Assembly (NCBI RefSeq): GCF_007786235.1
Contig: NZ_VNFK01000016.1
Location: forward strand, 1-64,000
DNA: 64,000 bases
Source of the DNA: Paenarthrobacter nitroguajacolicus
GTDB lineage: Bacteria; Actinomycetota; Actinomycetes; Actinomycetales; Micrococcaceae
Direction: 5' to 3'
Position 1 is the first letter of the stretch, and each line of letters begins with the position of its first letter. Below are positions 27,646-36,511 of the stretch, piece by piece. A model generated the notes under the pieces. The model saw nothing but the letters and a program-made list of their open reading frames with translations. It made no database searches and had not been told where the DNA came from. Position numbers and translations under genes: made by a program.

Positions 27646-29196
27646 TTACGCCTTTTTACGGATAATTGCCATGAACATGGCGTCCGTTTGATGGACGTGG
27701 GGCCAAAGCTGGGCCGTGAGTTCGTGACCGGCGCCCAGGTTGCCGGTGAGGCTGACATGGTCCAGTGCCTGTCCGGCGTCGAGCAGTTCCAGGTCGTCAC
27801 GCTTGCCGAGCACGTCACCCACAACAGCGGTGGTTTCAGCCGGATGCGGCGAGCACGTCACATAAGCCACTACACCGCCCGGTTTAACGGCGTCAATGGC
27901 GGACTTCAACAGTTCGCGCTGCAAGGGACCGAGGTCGCCGATGTCCTTGGGTGAGCGGCGCCAGCGAGACTCCGGCCGCCTGCGCAAGGCACCGAGACCA
28001 CTGCACGGGACGTCCACCAGGACACGATCAAAAGTCTCAGGCTGTTCAGCGCCGACTTCGCGCCCATCACCGGTCCGCACAGTCCAGGAATCGTGAGGAA
28101 CAGCAGAGAGCGCCTGCTGAACCAGCTTGGCCCGGTGAGGTGCGGGCTCGTTGGCCAGGAGGGTGGCCCCATCGCGATGTGCCAGCGCGGCCAGGAGCGC
28201 AGCTTTGCCGCCGGGGCCAGCACACAGGTCCAGCCACTTTTCATGTTGGCCAGGAGACCCCGCCAACTCGACGCCGGCCAAAGCACGTGCCACCAACTGT
28301 GATCCGACATCCTGGACACGGGTACTGCCGCGGCGGACCGACTCAAAACGGCCGAGGTCGCCGCCGGCAGAGAGGGCTGAATCTTCCACCAATTCACCAG
28401 CGGTGGCACCATTGTCAAAGGCTTCATCCAAGTTGCCCAAGCCCGGCAACGCCACGAGGTTAACCACCGGCGCGGCGTTGTCGGCCTCCAGGAGATCGTT
28501 GATCTCGGTCTTGGGCCGACCATGGTTCACCAGCGATTGGCGCAAGGCCCGGACAATCCACTCCGGGTGGGCATGGCGCAGGGCAGCAATTCTAGTCTCG
28601 TCCGTTTCCTGGTCCAGCAGGATGTCCAACCACTCGTCCATGCTGTGGGCAGTGACTTTGCGGAGCACGGCGTTGATAAGGGCCGACGGTCCGGCCCCAA
28701 TGACCGCCCGCGCCAGGCCGACCGTCTGGTCCAAGGCGGCGTGGGCGGGAACGCGCATCGATAGGAGCTGGTGGGCACCGATCCTCAAGGCATCCAGGAT
28801 CGCTGGATCCAACTGCTCGAGGGGACGGTCCACACAGCGGGCCAGGATGGCATCGTAGGTGCCCTGACCGCGCAGGGCGCCGTAGCTCAGCTCAGTGGCG
28901 AATCCGGCATCGCGCCGATCGAGGCGGTGTTCGCGGATGCGTGCTGGAAGGACAAGGTTAGCGTAGGCGTCCTCGGAAGCGACGGCGCGGAGCACTTCAA
29001 AAGCAACCAACCGCGCTGGGTCAGCACGGCGTGTGCGCTGCGACGGGGCGTTATTGGAGAAGCCCCTTTGGGGCCCCCTGTTCCGCTCCCGCCCTTGGGC
29101 GTTGCGTCTGCTCTGCCCCCCGGCACCACGGTTTCCTTGCCCTCCGCCGTCCCGGCTCCCGCTGTTGTTGGGGCCTCGACGGCCGGACTCACTCAT
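27646..29196 (-). CDS. rsmB: 16S rRNA m5C967 methyltransferase
   Basis: Methylates C967 of 16S rRNA. The 516 residues begin with a disordered Gly/Arg/Asn-rich stretch of about 55 residues likely to touch RNA. A NusB-like domain (about 60-200) and a SAM methyltransferase follow, with LDLCAGPGGKAALLA, the DVPCSGLGALRRRPE motif and the catalytic VTCSPHPAETTAVV Cys. The start overlaps the fmt stop by 4 bp. Confidence 0.93.
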   Translation of the reverse strand: MSESGRRGPNNSGSRDGGGQGNRGAGGQSRRNAQGRERNRGPQRGFSNNAPSQRTRRADPARLVAFEVLRAVASEDAYANLVLPARIREHRLDRRDAGFATELSYGALRGQGTYDAILARCVDRPLEQLDPAILDALRIGAHQLLSMRVPAHAALDQTVGLARAVIGAGPSALINAVLRKVTAHSMDEWLDILLDQETDETRIAALRHAHPEWIVRALRQSLVNHGRPKTEINDLLEADNAAPVVNLVALPGLGNLDEAFDNGATAGELVEDSALSAGGDLGRFESVRRGSTRVQDVGSQLVARALAGVELAGSPGQHEKWLDLCAGPGGKAALLAALAHRDGATLLANEPAPHRAKLVQQALSAVPHDSWTVRTGDGREVGAEQPETFDRVLVDVPCSGLGALRRRPESRWRRSPKDIGDLGPLQRELLKSAIDAVKPGGVVAYVTCSPHPAETTAVVGDVLGKRDDLELLDAGQALDHVSLTGNLGAGHELTAQLWPHVHQTDAMFMAIIRKKA

Positions 29197-30113
29197 TCGA
29201 ATACCACTCTCTCAGGCGATGCCAAGCCGCGGGCCCAATCGGCCGACGACATCATTTTCTTGCCGGCCGGCTGAATTCGGCCAAGCTCCACGGCGTGGGA
29301 ACCAGTGCCCACGAGTACGGATTTACCATCCACCCGGATGGCTCCTGGTGCGAGATCCTTGACCTCGGGCCTCAGCTTCACAGGTTCAAGCTTTACCCGT
29401 TGGCCCTCCAACATGGTCCATGCCCCGGGCTCCGGGGTGACTCCACGTGCACGGCGGTTCAAGGCGAGCGCTGGCAGCTGCCAGTCCAAGCGCCCGTCGT
29501 CCAGAGTCAGTTTGGGAGCCAATGACACCTCCCCTGCTTGCGGCTGCGGAGCAGCTTGTCCGGCGTCGATGGCTGAAAGGGTCTGGCTCAGCAGTACAGC
29601 CCCGCTGATGGACAGCCGCTCAAGCAGGTCACCGGCGGTGTCTTCCGGGCGGACAGTTTCGGTGAGCGTTCCAAACACGGGGCCGGTATCAAGGCCTTCC
29701 TCGAGCTGGAACGTGGCGGCGCCGGTGATGTCATCCCCGGCGATGATGGAGCGCTGAACAGGGGCCGCGCCCCTCCAGGCGGGCAAAAGTGAGAAATGCA
29801 GGTTGACCCAACCATGAGTGGGGACACCAAGGGCGGCGCGCGGAACAATGCCGCCGTAAGCAACGATGGCCGCTACATCCGGCGAGTACTCCGCGATGCG
29901 CGCCGTGGTGGCGGCGTCAACCTTGGCCGCTCGAATGACCTCGATGCCCAACTCTTCGGCGCGGGCCGCTACAGGAGAGGGAGTCATGACACGCTTGCGG
30001 CCCAATGGCGCGTCCGGTCGGGTGAGGACGGCGACGACGTCAAAGCCGGCCTTAACCAACGCTTCCAGAGAGGGTACGGCGACGGCGGGGGTTCCTGCGA
30101 AGAGTACCCTCAC
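29193..30113 (-). CDS. fmt: Methionyl-tRNA formyltransferase
   Basis: Formylates initiator Met-tRNA. The 306 residues have MRVLFAGTPAVAVPSLEAL, the 10-formyl-THF site region HGWVNLHFSLLPAWRGAAPV with catalytic Asn and His, EEGLDTGPVF, and a C-terminal tRNA-binding OB domain. It overlaps def by 4 bp; together they add and remove the N-terminal formyl group. Confidence 0.95.
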   Translation of the reverse strand: MRVLFAGTPAVAVPSLEALVKAGFDVVAVLTRPDAPLGRKRVMTPSPVAARAEELGIEVIRAAKVDAATTARIAEYSPDVAAIVAYGGIVPRAALGVPTHGWVNLHFSLLPAWRGAAPVQRSIIAGDDITGAATFQLEEGLDTGPVFGTLTETVRPEDTAGDLLERLSISGAVLLSQTLSAIDAGQAAPQPQAGEVSLAPKLTLDDGRLDWQLPALALNRRARGVTPEPGAWTMLEGQRVKLEPVKLRPEVKDLAPGAIRVDGKSVLVGTGSHAVELGRIQPAGKKMMSSADWARGLASPERVVFE

Positions 30114-30682
30114 TCGGGAACCCCGAAACTGCCGCCACCGAAGCTGGAGCCCACAGTGTTGGCTCGCTTGGACGTGGTCTGTTCGGTGATGGCGTGGTAA
30201 TTGGCGTTGCGGATGGCGCGAAGGGCGGCTTTACGGTCCTCGCCTTCCAACCTGTCCGTGTACAGCACACCGTCAAGGTGGTCCGTTTCATGCTGGAAGC
30301 AGCGGGCCAGCATGCCTTCGGCCTCCACCGAGACCGGGTTGCCGTTAAGGTCCACGCCGGTTGCGCGTGTAGACCTGTACCGGCGCACGGGAAAACCAAG
30401 ACCTGGAATAGAGAGGCACCCCTCGACTTCGTCAGGCTGGAAGTCCTCGCTGTTTTCCAGGACGGGGTTGATGATGTGGCCTTCCACTCCCCCGATGCGG
30501 TACGTAAATACTCTTTGGCTGACGCCCACCTGCGGCGCGGCCAGGCCAGCGCCCTCCACGTCCTCCATGGTTTCAGTCATGTCGGCTACCAGCTTGGCGA
30601 GCTCCGGACCGAAGTCAGTGACGGGGTCGGCCACGGTGCGAAGCACCGGATCCCCGATGATTCGGATACTCAAAATTGCCAT
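30110..30682 (-). CDS. def: Peptide deformylase
   Basis: Removes formyl from nascent proteins. The 190 residues carry all three motifs: GAGLAAPQVG (45-53), EGCLS with metal ligand Cys89, and HETDH with His131, Glu132 and His135. Its upstream neighbour, 49 bp away, is a PD-(D/E)XK protein. Many actinobacteria have more than one deformylase, so this may not be the only copy. Confidence 0.95.
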   Translation of the reverse strand: MAILSIRIIGDPVLRTVADPVTDFGPELAKLVADMTETMEDVEGAGLAAPQVGVSQRVFTYRIGGVEGHIINPVLENSEDFQPDEVEGCLSIPGLGFPVRRYRSTRATGVDLNGNPVSVEAEGMLARCFQHETDHLDGVLYTDRLEGEDRKAALRAIRNANYHAITEQTTSKRANTVGSSFGGGSFGVPE

Positions 30683-30731
30683 GTGCTGTCAGTCCTCACG
30701 ATCGTCAAACCTGGTCCGTGCGTTGCGGAGC

Positions 30732-31634
30732 CTAAGCCAGTTTAGTTGAGGTCATCGCACTGCCGGTGTTTGTGGGAGCAGCACCGGCCGTCGCGAACAC
30801 GGGCGGGGCGATCGGCAGCAGCGCTTGCCCTGCCGCAGTGACGTCCGCCGACATTTCCCATACCCGCCGCAAGGCACAGAACTTCCACCAATGGTGTTTA
30901 AGGATCTCCGGGTTGGCCCGCTGCGGACGGACTTCCGTCTCACCGATGGCAACCGCAAGCAGCATGGGGTTGTCCCCGTACTTCCACGGTTCCCATTCGC
31001 CGGCCACGGGATCCACCAGACTCTCCTCGGCTTTCATGCCTGCCACCAGCTGCATGACCACTTTGTCGTCCAGTGCCTTGACTGTGCCGTCCCGCGTGGT
31101 GCCTTTTGTCTTGTAGTCGATGAGGCAGATGCGCCCGTTGATTCGGGCCACGAGGTCAAGTGTTCCGGCATAACCAACGGTCTTGTTCCAGACGGTGATT
31201 TCCGGGGCCAGTGGCTCCACCTGGTAAAGCTCCCACCACTCGTCAAAGCGGGCGGCAAAGGCCTGCTCGCCGTTGGCTGCGAGCTCGTCCCGGCATTCCT
31301 GCATGCGGTGCGGGCGTCCGAGCGCGCGCAAGGCCACCTGCTCGCAGTAGGTGTGGACGCGGTCACCGCGGGCCGCAGCTTGGTCCCGGTAAACTTCAGC
31401 GGCCTTGGATGCTTTGTTGATGGCTTGGCGGGTCTTGGCTGGACTTCCAAGGATCGCTGGAAGCTCGGGATCAGCGGCCAGGCTGCTCGCGCCCATGTAA
31501 CTGAACCAACCGTCCAAGGCGTGGGCCTGTTGTCCGATCACTGTAGTGATGGATGGCACGGAGAAGTGCTCTGTGGTGGAGCGGGCGTACATCCGGCCGT
31601 AATCGGTAGCGTGGGCAAGCAGTGGAGCAGTCAT
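30732..31634 (-). CDS. PD-(D/E)XK nuclease-superfamily protein, function unknown
   Basis: 300 residues. A core near 170-195 reads GYAGTLDLVARINGRICLID followed by YKTKG, the GxxD...(D/E)xK site of RecB/Cas4-like nucleases. A Glu in the helix before it (EWWELYQVEPLAPEITVW) could complete the metal site. The N-terminal 100 residues are helical; the end is Ala/Pro/Thr-rich and probably disordered. It is not next to cas, helicase or restriction genes but leads into def-fmt. An odd palindrome ACAAAGACTTTGT (31635-31647) abuts the start codon. A host DNA-repair role is a guess. Confidence 0.75.
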   Translation of the reverse strand: MTAPLLAHATDYGRMYARSTTEHFSVPSITTVIGQQAHALDGWFSYMGASSLAADPELPAILGSPAKTRQAINKASKAAEVYRDQAAARGDRVHTYCEQVALRALGRPHRMQECRDELAANGEQAFAARFDEWWELYQVEPLAPEITVWNKTVGYAGTLDLVARINGRICLIDYKTKGTTRDGTVKALDDKVVMQLVAGMKAEESLVDPVAGEWEPWKYGDNPMLLAVAIGETEVRPQRANPEILKHHWWKFCALRRVWEMSADVTAAGQALLPIAPPVFATAGAAPTNTGSAMTSTKLA

Positions 31635-31874
31635 ACAAAGACTTTGTCACAGAGGGCCGACAGAATTCTCCCGCGCGAAGATCATCGTCAGCTGCTCCGG
31701 GGATAGCCGGGCCAGCTTTCGCGCCAGGATAGGGGCAGTCGAGGAAAGATCCCCAAAGGACGGGACTGGAGCCTCGGCGGATGGGGGGCGCTCAGGTTCT
31801 GCTTGCTCACGCATATAGGGAATGTGCTTCGTGCGTCTCCTTCGTGACGCAGAAAGACCAAACGAAGCACGGAA

Positions 31875-32099
31875 GTGTTGGCTCGAATTTCACTCCTTTG
31901 GGACAGGGCGCCCGGGCCCGGTGCGATCGGAACGCTCGGCGAAGCGTGGCTACGGATTCTATTTGGCAATCTGGGCGCCGCTGTTTTTGTCGGCTGCGCC
32001 CGTCGGACGCTTGCTGCCTCCAATCGGCGACTCGCAATATTCTTTGCCATCATCACGATCGTCAACCCGGTCTTGCTGGTTGCAGGCGGTTCAGCCTGA
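31875..32099 (+). CDS. Doubtful small membrane protein
   Basis: 74 residues from GTG 31875 with two hydrophobic stretches (ILFGNLGAAVFVGCARR and LAIFFAIITIVNPVLLVAGG) separated by a basic turn, a pattern seen in real small actinobacterial membrane proteins. No clear ribosome site was found and several other frames are open here, so it may be spurious. Confidence 0.3.
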   Translation: MLARISLLWDRAPGPGAIGTLGEAWLRILFGNLGAAVFVGCARRTLAASNRRLAIFFAIITIVNPVLLVAGGSA

Positions 32100-32188
32100 A
32101 CCCCGGCCGGGGCGGTTGCCTGCAGCCCGATGCGCAGGTGTCCGTGCATGCTCGTTTTCGATGTCGATCACGCAGTCCAGCCCTGAAG

Positions 32189-32219
32189 CTCAGTGTCTCA
32201 GTGTCTCAGTGTCTCAGTG
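32189..32219. repeat. Tandem repeat, 4 x CTCAGTGT
   Basis: Four direct copies of CTCAGTGT (the last ends in G) in a non-coding stretch. Copy number may vary between strains. Confidence 0.85.
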
Positions 32220-32420
32220 GAGAGGATTGCTTCACTTCGCCCGGAAGTAAGTCCGCCCGGTCCACAACGGGAGCGCGGAGGGGGCCATACATCAAGCCTC
32301 CCTTTGGGGGCCTCCTGCTCTTGACGAGCGAGGAAGCAGCAACCCAGGTGGAGCGCATCCGGCCAGGTGGAGCGCAGCCGGCTTGAGATGTCAGCGCCGG
32401 CGAGAGTGCCGGAGAAACAA

Positions 32421-32446
32421 GAAACCCCCGGAGGTCCGGGGGTTTC
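32421..32446 (-). terminator. Terminator of tRNA-Val(CAC)
   Basis: An inverted repeat GAAACCCCCGG / CCGGGGGTTTC directly after the tRNA 3' end, followed on minus by TTGTTTCTCC. Confidence 0.8.
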
Positions 32447-32452
32447 TATTGG

Positions 32453-32524
32453 TGGGCGATACTGGGTTCGAACCAGTGACCTCTTCGGTGTGAACGAAGC
32501 GCGCTACCACTGCGCCAATCGCCC
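32453..32524 (-). tRNA. tRNA-Val(CAC)
   Basis: A 72-nt tRNA with acceptor GGGCGAT / ATCGCCC, anticodon loop TTCACAC (anticodon CAC), T loop TTCGAAC and discriminator A. The CCA tail is encoded (32452-32450). Confidence 0.95.
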
Positions 32525-32773
32525 GGGTGCATAGAAAACACTAACGGACGGTGGCCGGAATGCAAAACCCATCCGAACCCCACAACCTCGACTGAACTAC
32601 AACCATGGAATTACAGCCATGAAACTCCTCGGATTCCGCGCAAAATCAACGATCCAACGGCCTTCGAACCCCAAAGCAAGCTGCCGATTTGGAGTTTGCC
32701 GGAACCTCCTATAGAGTTTTTACTCGTCGGAAAGCGACGGAATGCCTGCAGGGCTGCCCGCCGATACGACACT

Positions 32774-32846
<73 letters not shown>

Positions 32847-32892
32847 CGCAAGGCACTGTCAAGGCATGAATTCCTCGGAATCCTGCTTACAC

Positions 32893-32963
32893 GGTGGGTT
32901 GGCCGAGAGGCGAGGCAGCGGCCTGCAAAGCCGTATACACGGGTTCGAATCCCGTACCCACCT
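32893..32963 (+). tRNA. tRNA-Cys(GCA)
   Basis: A 71-nt tRNA with acceptor GGTGGGT / ACCCACC, anticodon loop CTGCAAA (anticodon GCA), T loop TTCGAAT and discriminator T. Confidence 0.95.
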
Positions 32964-33001
32964 CGGTGAAAACCATGTCTTCCAGCTTCTGCTGGATGCA
33001 T

Positions 33002-33073
33002 GGGCGATTGGCGCAGCGGTAGCGCGCTTCCCTGACACGGAAGAGGTCACTGGTTCGATCCCAGTATCGCCCA
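33002..33073 (+). tRNA. tRNA-Val(GAC)
   Basis: A 72-nt tRNA with acceptor GGGCGAT / ATCGCCC, anticodon loop CTGACAC (anticodon GAC) and T loop TTCGATC. CCA is encoded at 33074-33076. It is close in sequence to tRNA-Val(CAC) at 32453. Confidence 0.95.
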
Positions 33074-33133
33074 CCAGAACAAGGCAACTTGTTTGTAGTT
33101 GTTGGCCAGGCATCAGCCAGGCCGGCAAAGTAT

Positions 33134-33206
<73 letters not shown>

Positions 33207-33216
33207 CCAGAATAAG

Positions 33217-33245
33217 AAAAGCAGCTCTTCGGAGCTGCTTTTTTT
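33217..33245 (+). terminator. Terminator of the Gly-Cys-Val-Gly tRNA cluster
   Basis: Stem GCAGCTC-TTCG-GAGCTGC flanked by AAAA and a T7 run; a UUCG tetraloop makes it very stable. Confidence 0.95.
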
Positions 33246-33388
33246 ATGCCCGCAAACGCAGGCTATCCAATTCATCAATTGAAGTAACCGATACCCCTCG
33301 GAAGAATTCGCTTTATCTAATGTGATTCGGCTCGCATAATGTACTGCGAGCTCATCACCGTTCCACGCCAACTGGCAGGAGTACCCCC

Positions 33389-34843
33389 ATGAATCAACAG
33401 ACGGCTTCCAAGTCCGTCCTGAGGCGCAAGCCGATCGACGACATCGAGGAAGAAAACAAGCACAGCGGACTCTTCAAGAGTCTTGGCCTGTGGCAGCTGA
33501 CGGCCATCGGCGTCGGCGGAATTATCGGCGTCGGCATCTTTTCGCTTGCCGGCCTTGTGGCCCACGGCAGCGAGGGCAATCCGGGCGTGGGCCCCGCGGT
33601 CCTCTTTTCCTTCCTGATCGCCGGCCTGGCTTCGGGTGCGGCGGCACTGTCCTATGCCGAATTCGCCGGCATGATCCCCCGCGCAGGTTCGGCCTACACC
33701 TACGGCTACGTGGCGTTGGGCGAGATCATCGGCTGGTTCATTGGTTGGGACCTGCTGCTTGAATACATCGCGATCGTCGCCGTGGTGGCCATCGGCATCT
33801 CCGGCTACTTCGATGCCTTCCTGTCCGGCATCGGAATCCACATGCCCACCTGGATGACATCCACGGCCGATGAGGGCAAGGGCGGCATCATCAACCTCCC
33901 AGCAATCCTCGTTTGCCTCCTGGTCACGTGGATCCTGAGCCGTGGAACCAAAGCATTTGGCCGCTTCGAACTCGTGGCCGTGGCCATCAAGGTCATCTTG
34001 ATCCTGTTCATCATCGGCTTGGGCATCTTCTACGTGAACACCGAGAACTACAACCCGTTCATGCCCAGTGGCTTCGGGCCTGTTGTTGCCGGTGCTGCGA
34101 CGGTCTTCTTCGCCGTGTTCGGCTATGACGCCATGAGCACCGCGGCGGAAGAGGCCAAGGACGGCAAGAAGCACATGCCCAAGGCCATCATTCTGTCCCT
34201 GATCGTTGCCATGCTGCTCTACGTTGCCGCCACACTGGTCCTCACGGGCATGCAGAACTACAAGGACATCGATCCCACCGCTGGCTTCGCATCTGCGTTC
34301 ACCGGCGTCGGATTGCCGGTCATCGCCACCATCATTTCGGTATTTGCTGTGCTGTCCATCCTGACCGTGATGCTGACGTTCCTGCTCGGTGTCACCCGCG
34401 TATGGTTCTCCATGAGCCGCGATGGCCTCCTGCCCGGCTGGTTCGCCAAGACGGACCGCCACGGAACCCCGCAACGTGTCACGTGGATCGCAGGCGTCGC
34501 TTCTGCGTTCCTCGCCGGCGTCTTCCCCATCAAGGAAGTTGCCGACCTCACCAACATCGGCATCCTGGCCGCGTTCGTGGTGGTCTGTGTCTCAGTAATC
34601 GTGTTCCGCTACACCAAGCCCAACGCACCGCGCACCTTCCGGCTGCCCTTCATGCCTGTCGTTCCCGCGTTCGGCGTGCTCGCCTCTGCGTTCCTCATGT
34701 TCCAGTTGCACTGGGAAACGTGGCTTCGATTCGGTGTGTGGCTGGTCATCGGCTTGATCATCTACTTCGCCTATGGCCGCAGGCACTCCCTCATGAACCC
34801 GGACAGCCCGCGCCACAAGGTGGACAGTCAGCCGTTGGCGTAG
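33389..34843 (+). CDS. APC-family amino acid permease (cationic amino acid transporter type)
   Basis: 484 residues with 12 or more transmembrane helices. The first helix has the APC motif LTAIGVGGIIGVGIFSLAG, and helix 3 has ISYAEF-like sequence (LSYAEFAGMIPRAGSAYTYG). AFGYDAMSTAAEEAKDGKK-like sequence before helix 7 fits the CAT/YfnA group. It probably imports amino acids with protons; the substrate cannot be read from sequence. AGGAG lies 8 nt before ATG. It stands alone between the tRNA cluster and the antitoxin-like gene. Confidence 0.9.
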   Translation: MNQQTASKSVLRRKPIDDIEEENKHSGLFKSLGLWQLTAIGVGGIIGVGIFSLAGLVAHGSEGNPGVGPAVLFSFLIAGLASGAAALSYAEFAGMIPRAGSAYTYGYVALGEIIGWFIGWDLLLEYIAIVAVVAIGISGYFDAFLSGIGIHMPTWMTSTADEGKGGIINLPAILVCLLVTWILSRGTKAFGRFELVAVAIKVILILFIIGLGIFYVNTENYNPFMPSGFGPVVAGAATVFFAVFGYDAMSTAAEEAKDGKKHMPKAIILSLIVAMLLYVAATLVLTGMQNYKDIDPTAGFASAFTGVGLPVIATIISVFAVLSILTVMLTFLLGVTRVWFSMSRDGLLPGWFAKTDRHGTPQRVTWIAGVASAFLAGVFPIKEVADLTNIGILAAFVVVCVSVIVFRYTKPNAPRTFRLPFMPVVPAFGVLASAFLMFQLHWETWLRFGVWLVIGLIIYFAYGRRHSLMNPDSPRHKVDSQPLA

Positions 34844-34933
34844 TCCGCGACAGAACCCTTGGCACCCCAGTGAACTGGTGTTAGGGTCGGACGCGGAGGA
34901 GCGAACTGGCTCCGCGATGGAAGGGAGGTGCCC

Positions 34934-35161
34934 GTGGGTTTAATTGACGACCTGAAGGGCAAGGCTCAGGGTCTCATTCAAGGCAACGAAGAAGCCATCA
35001 AGAATGGCATCGAAAAGGCCGGGGATTTTGTGGACGAGAAGACGGGCGGCAAGTATGCCGGTCACGTCGACAAGGTCCAGAATGCCGCTTCCGACTTCGT
35101 GGCCAAGAACGACGGTCAGCCTGAGCAGGCTCCCGTCACGGATGAGCCAAAGCAGCCGTAG
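34934..35161 (+). CDS. MT0933-like antitoxin family protein
   Basis: 75 residues from GTG 34934, chosen because GGAGG lies 5 nt upstream; a GTG two codons earlier overlaps that site. The sequence LIDDLKGKAQGLIQ...GIEKAGDFVDEKTGGKYAGHVDKVQ matches the short helical MT0933 (Rv0909) family annotated as antitoxins. No toxin gene is adjacent. Many actinobacteria keep such proteins alone, and some may act in stress (CsbD-like) rather than toxin binding. Confidence 0.8.
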   Translation: MGLIDDLKGKAQGLIQGNEEAIKNGIEKAGDFVDEKTGGKYAGHVDKVQNAASDFVAKNDGQPEQAPVTDEPKQP

Positions 35162-35189
35162 CTGCCTGAGCCGCCGTACCAGATACGTC

Positions 35190-35233
35190 AAGGGGGCACC
35201 GGTCCCGCCGCGAGGCGCCACCGGTGCCCTTGG
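35190..35233 (+). terminator. Hairpin after the MT0933-like gene
   Basis: The arms AAGGGGGCACCGGT and ACCGGTGCCCTT pair over about 13 bp with one bulge across a GC-rich loop; no U-tract follows. Confidence 0.55.
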
Positions 35234-35292
35234 CGTTTAACTGGACTTCGCCCGTCACAGGTTCCACCCATGGGTCGGGTATTTTGGACCCT

Positions 35293-36510
35293 ATGCCTTC
35301 CGTCTCCCCGCCAGCCACCAACAGCCGCGCCACGAGGGAAATGTTGGGACCGCCGATTACTGCAGGCGTCGTCACCGCCTTGGTGGGATTCACTTCGTCC
35401 TTTGCCGTAGTACTGGCCGGATTGCAGGCTGTGGGCGCCAATCAGGCACAGGCATCAAGCGGTCTGCTGGCATTGACCCTGACCTTCGGTGTGGGCATCC
35501 TCTGGCTGTCATGGCGATCCAGGATGCCAGTGACTCTCGCGTGGTCAACGCCCGGCGCGGCACTGCTCGCCTCAGCAGGAATGGTCGACGGCGGCTGGCC
35601 GGCTGCCGTCGGTGCGTTCCTGATCGTCGGGGCGCTGATCCTCCTCACGGGCCTGCTCCCGTTCCTCGGCCGCGTCATGTCGAAGATCCCCACCGCCTTG
35701 GCACAGGCCATGCTCGCCGGGGTCTTGCTCCCCCTCTGCCTGGCACCGTTCAAATCGCTGGGATCGGCTCCCTTGTTCATTGCCCCTGTAGTTCTGTGCT
35801 GGATAGTCCTCATGAAATTTGCGCCACGCTGGTCCGTGCCGGCGTCCCTGATGGTGGCCTTGGGGGTCATCGGCATCCATATCGCCTCCAACGGCGTTCA
35901 TGTCCCGGCCAACAGTCTCCTCCCCCGGCTGGAGTGGACCACCCCGGCCTTTACGTTGGAGGCCGCGGTAGGCCTGGCCCTGCCCTTGTTCATCGTCACC
36001 ATGGCGTCGCAGAACATTCCCGGCGTCGCAGTCCTCAAATCTTTCGGCTACACCACGCCGTGGCGTCCCTCCATGCTGGTGACCGGAGTGGGGACCATCG
36101 CAGGGGCTCCTTTCGGGGGGCACGCCATCAACCTGGCCGCGCTGAGTGCGGCCCTGGCCGCAGGCGAGGAGGCGGGCAAGGACCACAGCCGACGCTGGAT
36201 CGCTGCTTTCGTGTCCGGTTTTGCCTACCTGATGCTGGCTGCAGTCTCTGCCGCCCTGGTTACCTTGGTGGCTGCGGCTCCGCCGGGACTCCTTGAGGCC
36301 GTCGCGGGCCTCGCACTCCTCGGGACCTTGGCATCGTCCATTTCATCTGCCCTGGCTGTGGCCGAGGAACGCATCCCGGCCTGTATTACTTTCCTGCTGG
36401 CAGCGTCCGGCCTGAGCTTCGCCGGTGTCGGCGCTGCTTTCTGGGCTTTGGCCGGCGGCATCCTGGTGCGCTGGATGCTGAAGAGCCGCGAGCCCCTTCA
36501 GAAGGCCTGA
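35293..36510 (+). CDS. benE: BenE-family benzoate/proton symporter
   Basis: 405 residues from ATG 35293; an earlier in-frame ATG at 35224 lies in the preceding hairpin, and a later one at 35341 has better ribosome-site sequence, so the exact start is open. About 12 hydrophobic helices are present. VGFTSSFAVVLAGLQAVGA and FGGHAINLAALSAA match BenE. The family carries benzoate or other small molecules. No benzoate catabolic genes are nearby, so the substrate is uncertain. It ends 1 bp before the convergent zapE stop. Confidence 0.85.
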   Translation: MPSVSPPATNSRATREMLGPPITAGVVTALVGFTSSFAVVLAGLQAVGANQAQASSGLLALTLTFGVGILWLSWRSRMPVTLAWSTPGAALLASAGMVDGGWPAAVGAFLIVGALILLTGLLPFLGRVMSKIPTALAQAMLAGVLLPLCLAPFKSLGSAPLFIAPVVLCWIVLMKFAPRWSVPASLMVALGVIGIHIASNGVHVPANSLLPRLEWTTPAFTLEAAVGLALPLFIVTMASQNIPGVAVLKSFGYTTPWRPSMLVTGVGTIAGAPFGGHAINLAALSAALAAGEEAGKDHSRRWIAAFVSGFAYLMLAAVSAALVTLVAAAPPGLLEAVAGLALLGTLASSISSALAVAEERIPACITFLLAASGLSFAGVGAAFWALAGGILVRWMLKSREPLQKA

Positions 36511-36511
36511 A

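Larger units (their letters stand above)
31635..32420. other. About 0.8 kb without a convincing gene
   Basis: All frames give overlapping, low-complexity or Pro/Ser-rich products. The stretch has a 4x8-bp tandem repeat at 32189 and a doubled CAGGTGGAGCGCA near 32345 and 32363. It may be decayed coding DNA next to the tRNA genes. One weak candidate ORF is listed separately. Confidence 0.5.
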
